This document shows, piece after piece, positions 54,917 to 61,701 of a stretch of DNA of 64,000 nucleotides (positions are counted from its first letter, which is position 1; each line of letters opens with the position of its first letter). The notes below the pieces were generated by a model that was given only the letters and a program-made list of their open reading frames with translations, searched no databases and had not been told where the DNA came from. The stretch is taken from the NCBI RefSeq assembly GCF_005877885.1, contig NZ_VCHY01000001.1, forward strand, positions 1 through 64,000. Reading direction: 5' to 3'. Both the position numbers and the translations under genes were made by a program. This DNA is from Labilibacter sediminis (lineage in GTDB: Bacteria; Bacteroidota; Bacteroidia; Bacteroidales; Marinilabiliaceae).

Positions 54917-55702
54917 TCACCCAAATTTTCCGGTTAGATATTCTTCTGTTCTCTTGTCACGGGGATTAGTAAACATCATTTTTGTTTTACCATATTCTAC
55001 TAAATCACCTAAATACATAAACATTGAATACTCAGAAATACGAGCCGCCTGTGCCATGTTGTGTGTGACCATCACAATGGTATAATCTTTCTTCAGTTTC
55101 ACCAAAAGATCCTCTACCTTCGATGTAGCAATAGGGTCTAAAGCCGAAGTAGGTTCATCCAGCAAAATAACATCCGGTTTGAAGGCTATAGCTCTCGCAA
55201 TACATAATCTCTGCTGTTGACCACCGGATAAAAAAGTACCTTTCTTATGAAGTGAATCCTTTACCTCGTCCCACAAAGCAACGCTTCGTAAGGCTTCTTC
55301 CACAATCTTGTCCTTTTCGCTTTTTTTTATGCGGATACCATTTAGTTTGTATCCAGCAATCACATTATCATAAATGCTCATAGTAGGAAATGGATTAGGG
55401 CGCTGAAAAACCATTCCTATTTTTCTTCGAAGATGAATAGGCGACATCTTCATAATATTCTCTTCATTTAGGTAGATGCCTCCCTCTGTTTGAATAGCCG
55501 GATAAAGTTCATGCATACGGTTAATAGCTCTTAACAAAGTACTTTTCCCACATCCGGAGGGCCCCATAATTGCGGTAATCGCATTTTTTTTAACCGTAAC
55601 ATTTACATCTTTAACAGCATATTTATCCGTCTTATTATAGGCAATATGAAGCTTATCAATTTTAAGAACCGGACTGTCTATTATGTCTATATTTTTATTC
55701 AT
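54917..55702 (-). CDS. pstB: Phosphate ABC transporter ATP-binding protein
   Basis: The 261-residue ATPase has Walker A GPSGCGKST, Q-loop in MVFQRPNPFPTMSIYDNV (the NPFP.SI.DN pattern is specific to PstB), signature LSGGQQQR, Walker B VILLDEPTSALD and the switch His in VTHNM. It energises phosphate uptake with PstSCA. It is tightly packed: 13 bp after pstA. Confidence 0.97.
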   Translation of the reverse strand: MNKNIDIIDSPVLKIDKLHIAYNKTDKYAVKDVNVTVKKNAITAIMGPSGCGKSTLLRAINRMHELYPAIQTEGGIYLNEENIMKMSPIHLRRKIGMVFQRPNPFPTMSIYDNVIAGYKLNGIRIKKSEKDKIVEEALRSVALWDEVKDSLHKKGTFLSGGQQQRLCIARAIAFKPDVILLDEPTSALDPIATSKVEDLLVKLKKDYTIVMVTHNMAQAARISEYSMFMYLGDLVEYGKTKMMFTNPRDKRTEEYLTGKFG

Positions 55703-55715
55703 TAGTCTTATTCCT

Positions 55716-56603
55716 TTATCGTTTAGCGATTATACGTTTAGAAATGATATTCAAGGTTAATACAAAACCCATTAAAAATAAGGATGAGCTCCATATTAAA
55801 TCAACCATATTAGGATCGTTATAAAAATCCCAAATTAACAAGGGCACAGCACTGGTTGGAGCTGTAGCATCCCAGTTAATCATTGGGTTACCCAAAGCAG
55901 TTAGCAATAAGGGAGCTGTTTCTCCTAAAATTCTGGAAATCGACAACAAGATACCAGTCATCAAACCACTAAAACCAGAAGGAATCAATACGCGAAGAAT
56001 CACTTTGTAATAAGGCACTCCCAAAGCCATACCTGCTTCTTTTAGGCTTCCGGGAATCATCTTCATGGTTTCCTCAGTGGCTCGTATAATGAGTGGCAGC
56101 ATCATTATAGTTAAGGCTACACTTCCGGCAAAAGCTGAATAACCATGGGTTATCCCTTTAACTACCCATAGGTATGCGATCAAACCTAAGACAATAGAAG
56201 GTACTCCTTGCAGAATATCTGACAGGTTTCTAATCAGGTTGGCATATGGTTTTTGACCGTTCTCAAATAAAAACAAACCAATTAATATTCCGATCGGAAT
56301 AGCCATCAATGATGCTACTCCTACAATTAAAAGGGTACCGGTTATTCCATTTACAATTCCTCCAGGTATAACCTCATTATTGGACACTGCAATCATGGCA
56401 TCATAGGTACTTGGCGTAACTTCAGTAAAAAATGAGAAGTTAATTTGCCTGAAACCTTTCCATGCCAATTTTCCGATAATAAGGACAATAGGAGAAATAG
56501 TTATTAGTGAAACCACAATAACTGCCCAAAGAAATAACTTATCTTTTAATCTTCGATAAGCGCTATTATCCTTTAACTCAATAGTATTTTGTTTTACTCC
56601 CAT
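55716..56603 (-). CDS. pstA: Phosphate ABC transporter permease PstA
   Basis: The 295-residue inner-membrane protein has about six TM helices and the EAA-like loop KEAGMALGVPYYKVILRVLIPSG contacting PstB. The N-terminal cytoplasmic stretch and first TM (about 25-47) are as usual for PstA. It forms the channel with PstC, whose gene ends 7 bp upstream. Confidence 0.95.
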   Translation of the reverse strand: MGVKQNTIELKDNSAYRRLKDKLFLWAVIVVSLITISPIVLIIGKLAWKGFRQINFSFFTEVTPSTYDAMIAVSNNEVIPGGIVNGITGTLLIVGVASLMAIPIGILIGLFLFENGQKPYANLIRNLSDILQGVPSIVLGLIAYLWVVKGITHGYSAFAGSVALTIMMLPLIIRATEETMKMIPGSLKEAGMALGVPYYKVILRVLIPSGFSGLMTGILLSISRILGETAPLLLTALGNPMINWDATAPTSAVPLLIWDFYNDPNMVDLIWSSSLFLMGFVLTLNIISKRIIAKR

Positions 56604-56610
56604 GATAATA

Positions 56611-57462
56611 TCAGGACATTTTTTTAATCACCAATTTTCCAACTGCATTAATTATACCTGTAATCACAAAAAGTAATAAACCAATAGCAATCAATGCACT
56701 CATTTTCAGCCCATCTGCTTCTCCAAACTGATTAGCTATAACACTCGCCATACTATTTCCTGTGCTGAATAATCCGGTTGGAATAATGTTTGCGTTACCT
56801 ATAAGCATGGTTACAGCCATTGTTTCACCTAACGCACGACCAAATGCTAATATAAAACTGGCTATAATGCCTGAGCGGGCGTTAGGAATAACAACATACT
56901 TAATCACTTCTAATCTGGTTGCTCCCAAAGAGTAGGCCGCTTCCTTAAGCTCATTTGGCACCATGGAAATTATTTCACTGCTAAGTGAAGTTGCATAAGG
57001 TATGATCATTATAGCCAGAATAAGTCCTGAAGTAAATATTCCATACCCCTGAGGATCGAGCCCCAACTCAACGATAAACGGACGTAAGGTGTAAAATCCC
57101 CATAATCCATATACAATAGAAGGCACTCCGGCTAATAAATCAACCATTGAACCGATTACTGACGCGAAAGAAGATTTACGGAAATACTCAGCAATAAATA
57201 AGGATGTTGCAAAAGCCATGGGTAAACAAATCAAAAGTGCAAGCACTGAAGTTGTTATTGTTCCGGCAATAAACGGTAAGGCTCCATAACTTTCTCTTCC
57301 CTCTGTTGGATTCCATTCTGTTGATGTAATAAAACGCCACCCAAACTTTTCAAATACCGGTACTGCGTCTCCAATCAATGAAAACACCATTCCTCCCGAC
57401 ACCAATAAAATTACAACAGATGATATAAATAAAACGTACTTCGTAATCGTATCGCTCTTCAT
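56611..57462 (-). CDS. pstC: Phosphate ABC transporter permease PstC
   Basis: The 283-residue inner-membrane protein has about six TM helices, GVPSIVYGLWGFYTL and the coupling loop KEAAYSLGATRLEVIKYVVIPNA. The periplasmic segment WNPTEGRESYGALPFIAGT is typical of PstC. It follows pstS after 125 bp and precedes pstA by 7 bp. Confidence 0.95.
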   Translation of the reverse strand: MKSDTITKYVLFISSVVILLVSGGMVFSLIGDAVPVFEKFGWRFITSTEWNPTEGRESYGALPFIAGTITTSVLALLICLPMAFATSLFIAEYFRKSSFASVIGSMVDLLAGVPSIVYGLWGFYTLRPFIVELGLDPQGYGIFTSGLILAIMIIPYATSLSSEIISMVPNELKEAAYSLGATRLEVIKYVVIPNARSGIIASFILAFGRALGETMAVTMLIGNANIIPTGLFSTGNSMASVIANQFGEADGLKMSALIAIGLLLFVITGIINAVGKLVIKKMS

Positions 57463-57587
57463 ATTATTTAATGATTCAATGTAATCTAAACGGTAAAGAG
57501 CTTAATACAAACAGCAAAAACCAAGTCCTGTACGAACTTAATTTTTGCCTTATTTTTTTTACAAGCCCTAACTGATGGTTATTAAAT

Positions 57588-58643
57588 CTAGTTCAATAAT
57601 GTTTCTCCATTGTATGTAACAGATCGAAGTATAGACTTCGCCTGAACTACAGCCTTTTCGGGTAGTGGAGCATAATTTACTTTAGGTGCTACTGACTGAG
57701 CATCTGCACTGATAATCCAATCCATAAATTCTAATGTTGCTTTTGCCTGAGCTTTGCTTCTTCCGTCATACGCTTGGTTTTTATATACAATTAACCAAGT
57801 AAAACCACTAATCGGATATGCATTTGGATCATCAGAATTCGTTAACATTACACGAGTATCGGCTGGTAATTCCCCCTGAGCAGAGGCGCTGATTGACTCA
57901 ATTGTTGGTTCAATGTAGTTTCCACTTTTGTTTTGTAGTAATGCTACCGGAATGTTTTGTGCAAAAGCATACTCACTTCCAATATATCCAATTGCTCCTT
58001 CGGTTGATTTAATAGTACCTGCAACCCCGGGATTACCTTTAGCACCCATACCTACAGGCCACTGCAAAGATTTACCTTTACCAACAGCATCTGCCCACTT
58101 AGTACTGATTTTACTCATAAAATCACTAAAGATGTAAGTAGTACCACTACCATCAGAACGATGTACAAAAGTAATCGCTTTATCAGGCAATGCTAAACCT
58201 TCGTTGTTGGCTTGAATTTTCACATCATTCCACTTAGTGATTTCACCCATTGCAATACCTTCCAATAATTCATTGGTTAGCTTTAAACCCTCTACTCCGG
58301 GCAAATTATACGCTATTACAACAGCACCTAAACAAGTTGGGATATGAACAATTTCCGAAGGCATATCAGACAGTTTTTCATCAGACAAATAAGCATCAGT
58401 AGCTCCAAAATCGACTACCTTATCTTTTAAACTTTTGATACCTCCACCAGAGCCGATTCCTCCGTAGGTTACCAACATACCTTTTTCTTTAATATAATTC
58501 TTAATTACCATATTATAATAAGGCATAGGAAAGGTTGCTCCTGCCGCTGTAATACTCTTTGCTTCTTTAGTGCTTTCCTTCTTTCCATTTTGACAAGAAG
58601 CCAGAATGGAAACTATTAACAGAGTAAATAATATTTTCTTCAT
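57588..58643 (-). CDS. pstS: Phosphate-binding lipoprotein PstS
   Basis: The 351-residue protein has a lipoprotein signal with lipobox LASC (Cys17), so it is anchored on the periplasmic side. Phosphate-site motifs are present: TAAGATFPMPYY, GIGSGGGIKSLKD, VDFGATDAYL and HRSDGSGTTYIF. The length matches E. coli PstS rather than the shorter form common in Bacteroidota. It is first gene of the pst-pho cluster with a Pho-box promoter 120-175 bp upstream. Confidence 0.95.
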   Translation of the reverse strand: MKKILFTLLIVSILASCQNGKKESTKEAKSITAAGATFPMPYYNMVIKNYIKEKGMLVTYGGIGSGGGIKSLKDKVVDFGATDAYLSDEKLSDMPSEIVHIPTCLGAVVIAYNLPGVEGLKLTNELLEGIAMGEITKWNDVKIQANNEGLALPDKAITFVHRSDGSGTTYIFSDFMSKISTKWADAVGKGKSLQWPVGMGAKGNPGVAGTIKSTEGAIGYIGSEYAFAQNIPVALLQNKSGNYIEPTIESISASAQGELPADTRVMLTNSDDPNAYPISGFTWLIVYKNQAYDGRSKAQAKATLEFMDWIISADAQSVAPKVNYAPLPEKAVVQAKSILRSVTYNGETLLN

Positions 58644-58760
58644 TTTATTTCTATTTTTAGAACTATTAATTGAATAAATTCTTTAGGTTTTAGAGTATGA
58701 TAATTTAATGAGCCAATTGCTTTTGATTTTAAATTCATATTTCTCTTTGTTTTTCTAAAG

Positions 58761-58817
58761 CAAATATATGGGTGAGTTATTACACATTGGTTAAGCAATT
58801 GTTACAATATTGTTACA
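58761..58817 (-). promoter_or_regulatory. pstS promoter: three Pho-box-like repeats plus -7 element
   Basis: On the minus strand TGTAACA occurs at 58817-58811 and 58806-58800, 11 bp apart, with a degenerate third unit CTTAACC at 58795-58789. Twenty bases further on is TATATTTG (58768-58761), an exact -7 element, so the third unit covers the -33 position. The porin promoter at 60375-60431 has the same units and the same spacing. This is the layout expected for PhoB-activated promoters (direct repeats of 11 bp replacing the -35 box). Confidence 0.75.
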
Positions 58818-59074
58818 TTGTTATGTAATTGTAAATCACTAAAAAAGCACCATATTACTTTTAAACTCATATTAAGCTTGCATTTAAAAAAAACTTGTCA
58901 ATAACTTCATAAAAACCACTTTCTAACTCATCTTATTAGTTGAAAATAGAGCAATAGATTTTTAGAAAGCCTATTTATTAATCCTACTGTAGAAAAGAAA
59001 GAACTATAAACAAAAATGAATAACCTATAAAGGATATTGAAATGACTTTTGATAACCAATAAACAGAAATAAAA

Positions 59075-59104
59075 AAACCTAAGCCTCATATAAGACTTAG
59101 GTTT
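59075..59104 (-). terminator. Rho-independent terminator of the porin gene
   Basis: AAACCTAAG (59075-59083) pairs perfectly with CTTAGGTTT (59096-59104), followed on the minus strand by a T run (A run at 59071-59077). It lies 27 bp past the porin stop. Confidence 0.75.
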
Positions 59105-59130
59105 ATATTTATTTTTTTAAAATCCTTGGT

Positions 59131-60276
59131 TTAGAATTGCAATTCCATCTGAAACCTTGTAATTATACTATTTTGACCAGCAACTACCTCGCGATAAGTA
59201 ACATCGCTCTGAAACTTAAAGTTATGCCCAATAATATATTTACTTACCCCTATAGTATAGTCCTTAATTTTGTCATGAAAATCAGTTTCGTTAGGCGTTG
59301 TAAATGCATAACGTCCTGATAATTCCCAGTTATTTTTAAAAACATAACCGGTTTGAATATTAGCTCCAAAGCCAGTGTAAAAAGCATCTATTATTTCATT
59401 ATCTGCGTCATAAACAAATTCATTGTCATCTGTAACAGACCTGGTTGCAGCTTCAATCATCAGTGAGTATCCTCGGTATTTTAGAAGAAAATCACCACCT
59501 ATATTTAATAAATCCGCTTCACCATCAATTACACTACCAACCTGACCTCTGTCTTTGTAAGCAGCTGCATTATAATTCACATAGCCTGCAAAAGCGATTT
59601 TAGGTGTTTCTTCTCTAGCCAAATCGGCAGATTTATAAAGACCTTTCGAGCTAAAATCTCCCAATGGAAGTACTTCTAGTTTTCCAGTTAAACTAACCCC
59701 TGGTGCATAGTCATTATTCCTGATACCATTTCCTGAGGAAACAGCCCAACGATCATATACAATTGCTTTACCAATGTTAAATTTATGATGTAGTTGAATA
59801 CCCGCGTCCCTGTCAAGCGTATAGTTTTTGTTAAAAATTGAACGATCGACCATTTGCATATTACCAGATGATACAACACGTTCTCTGTTACCAGGTAGTT
59901 TCCCTTGTCCGAACCAAAGCTCAAAGTTATCCTTCTTATACTTGAACAAGGCATCTCTTACATAACCACCAGCAACATCGTATTCAATTTTATAAACAAG
60001 GCTTTTATTAAGGAAGTAACCATCAAACTTTAAGCGAGAACGTTTTACCCATGCTTTATTTTCAAAGTAAGCATCAGCAGCTGAATTATCCAGACCATTT
60101 ACAAAATCCCATCTGGTTTGAATACGCGTGGTGAATTTTAAGTAAAAAAGATCATCGTCAGTTTTAAATCGAATACCTTTTCCAACCTGTGCTGACAAGT
60201 CATTAATTGTTTGTGCGCTAACACTGCCAATAAATACCAACACCACCAAAGCGCTTAATAATAAAATACGTTTCAT
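59131..60276 (-). CDS. Phosphate-selective porin (Porin_O_P / OprO-OprP family)
   Basis: The 381-residue protein has a signal peptide (to SVSAQ, about 22) and a 16-strand-type barrel ending in RFQMELQF. The family pattern is visible in FTTRIQTRWDFVNG, KAWVKRSRLKFDGYFLNKSLVYKIEYD and LWFGQGKLPGNRERVVSSGNMQMVDRS, as in the OprO/OprP porins. It gives phosphate or polyphosphate access across the outer membrane. Its promoter carries the same repeats as pstS, which supports a role in phosphate starvation. It is monocistronic with its own terminator. Confidence 0.88.
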   Translation of the reverse strand: MKRILLLSALVVLVFIGSVSAQTINDLSAQVGKGIRFKTDDDLFYLKFTTRIQTRWDFVNGLDNSAADAYFENKAWVKRSRLKFDGYFLNKSLVYKIEYDVAGGYVRDALFKYKKDNFELWFGQGKLPGNRERVVSSGNMQMVDRSIFNKNYTLDRDAGIQLHHKFNIGKAIVYDRWAVSSGNGIRNNDYAPGVSLTGKLEVLPLGDFSSKGLYKSADLAREETPKIAFAGYVNYNAAAYKDRGQVGSVIDGEADLLNIGGDFLLKYRGYSLMIEAATRSVTDDNEFVYDADNEIIDAFYTGFGANIQTGYVFKNNWELSGRYAFTTPNETDFHDKIKDYTIGVSKYIIGHNFKFQSDVTYREVVAGQNSIITRFQMELQF

Positions 60277-60374
60277 CTTATTCCTGTGTTTTTTTTCTTT
60301 TAAATCTGAAGAACTATCTGTTCTATCTGATTGTTAATATTAAATTACGATTAATTTTACTTTATTTTCTGGTG

Positions 60375-60431
60375 CAAACATACCATCGTATAATTACAGA
60401 ATAGTTAAGCAGATGTTACATTTTTGTTACA
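60375..60431 (-). promoter_or_regulatory. Porin promoter: three Pho-box-like repeats plus -7 element
   Basis: On the minus strand TGTAACA occurs at 60431-60425 and 60420-60414 (11 bp apart), then CTTAACT at 60409-60403, then a 20-nt spacer and TATGTTTG (60382-60375). Units and spacing equal those of the pstS promoter. The phrase TGCTTAAC is identical in both. Confidence 0.75.
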
Positions 60432-60757
60432 TTTTGCATGCAAAAAAATACAATCTATATCTTTTAGTACACAATAAAATCATAAATAACTGAATATCTG
60501 CAAATAACACATCTCGCCTCGAAGTTACAACTCTGCCTTCAATTATTACAAGTTCTCTCCAAAATGTTTTAAAGTAAGATGACATATATTTTTATCAAGC
60601 TATCATGCATTTCTTGGGAGATGTTGTTTCCTTTACGCTCCTCCACTAAAGATCTACTGCATTGCATTCAGGCAAGAATGTTTATATACAGTATACTACT
60701 AATAAAACCAGCCTTATGTACCTAATAATTATGATGCTGATCACTCTTGAGGGCTCC

Positions 60758-60803
60758 AATAAAAAAGCCACCTTCATCATATGTGAAAAGTGGCTTTTTT
60801 ATT
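60758..60803. terminator. Strong bidirectional terminator
   Basis: AATAAAAAAGCCAC (60758-60771) pairs perfectly with GTGGCTTTTTTATT (60790-60803), an 18-nt loop. T runs follow in both directions. It probably ends the transcript of the small protein gene at 60988-61191. Confidence 0.75.
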
Positions 60804-60987
60804 ACACAATTAATCTATTCCATTTTAATCATAAACCTCACTGAATAAAATAAACATCGCGCTTTAATGAATAAATCAGATATTGTCTTACCTATAACTA
60901 TATATGCAGAAGTGCTTGTAAAGTGTAATATTAATCAGTAACACTTTAATTAAACAATTTCATACAAAAAATAAAAAGGCATCATAC

Positions 60988-61191
60988 CTACTTACAATAG
61001 CATTTTTTTACTTGGTTAAAAAAATATCGTATGGATGACTCATCTGAAAAAACATATCGACCTAAACTATCTTTATTTTGCATTACATGTTTAAACATAG
61101 ATCTAGAATGTTGAGGGATACAGTTTTCTTGCTCTAAAATTTCCTCAACTAATTCATGTATCCAATTCCTGCAATTTGTCACCTTAATCAT
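60988..61191 (-). CDS. Small hypothetical protein, coupled to a lipoprotein gene
   Basis: A 67-residue protein with no family I recognise. It is rich in charged and aromatic residues, has four cysteines (CRNW, ENCIP, KKCYCK at the very end) and no signal peptide or TM helix. The start codon overlaps the stop of the upstream lipoprotein gene in an ATGA arrangement (61188-61191), which argues that it is a real, translationally coupled gene. A terminator lies 185 bp downstream. Function unknown. Confidence 0.5.
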   Translation of the reverse strand: MIKVTNCRNWIHELVEEILEQENCIPQHSRSMFKHVMQNKDSLGRYVFSDESSIRYFFNQVKKCYCK

Positions 61192-61571
61192 TTCTTCTTT
61201 CGAATTCCTTTTACTTTAAAAAAACCAAACATCTTACCTTCAAAAGCATTTGGAGTAGAATCGTTCATCTCAACCTTATATGAAGTTTTGTGACCTCCCC
61301 AGTCATACTTCACCTTCATTTTATTTCCATCAATAATAATTTCAGAGAACTCAGTTCTACCTCCATTATCTTCTGTAAAATAACCTGTTAGCACAGAATC
61401 TTTAGGTATAAAGAGTGTATGCAATACTTTATCTCCTACTTTAGGAAGCTCATAAACAACTACTTCCCATTCTCCTGCAAACTTCTCAATATCGGCCGGC
61501 ACTGATTTCTTTCTGCTACATGATGCCAACACTACAATTGATCCTAAAATTGCGAATAAAAGATTTTTCAT
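61188..61571 (-). CDS. Small hypothetical lipoprotein (lipocalin-like size)
   Basis: I start at the ATG at 61571, which begins a lipoprotein signal peptide MKNLLFAILGSIVVLASC with lipobox LASC; the longest frame adds nine basic residues before it. The mature 110 residues look all-beta: GEWEVVVYELP, VLTGYFTEDNGGRTEFSEIIIDGNKMKVKYDWG, SYKVEMND. This resembles small lipocalin-like or DUF4488-type proteins, but no family can be named with confidence. It lies 130 bp behind a GH3 gene and is coupled to the 67-residue gene. Confidence 0.65.
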   Translation of the reverse strand: MKNLLFAILGSIVVLASCSRKKSVPADIEKFAGEWEVVVYELPKVGDKVLHTLFIPKDSVLTGYFTEDNGGRTEFSEIIIDGNKMKVKYDWGGHKTSYKVEMNDSTPNAFEGKMFGFFKVKGIRKKK

Positions 61572-61701
61572 GTGTTTAAATTTACATGCTCGTTTCATAT
61601 TTTAAAATTTAGTTTCAAGCTACTGGTATTACCGACACCATATTAGTACATTAACTATGCTTTGTGTTTTTATAAGGCGTTTTACCAATATCGAAATAGG
61701 T

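Larger units (their letters stand above)
58644..59130. other. Regulatory intergenic region upstream of pstS
   Basis: 487 bp without a gene. It contains the pstS promoter with three 11-bp repeats (58761-58817) and, at its right end, the terminator of the porin gene (59075-59104). Confidence 0.6.
60277..60987. other. Intergenic region with porin promoter and a terminator
   Basis: About 710 bp. It holds the porin promoter (60375-60431) and the terminator at 60758-60803. Between them (60440-60750) I see no gene; a 60-residue plus-strand frame there runs through the terminator and is not convincing. Confidence 0.5.

Noticed and set aside
60662-60844. 60-residue plus-strand reading frame
   Set aside because: It runs straight through the strong terminator at 60758-60803 and has no recognisable motif.
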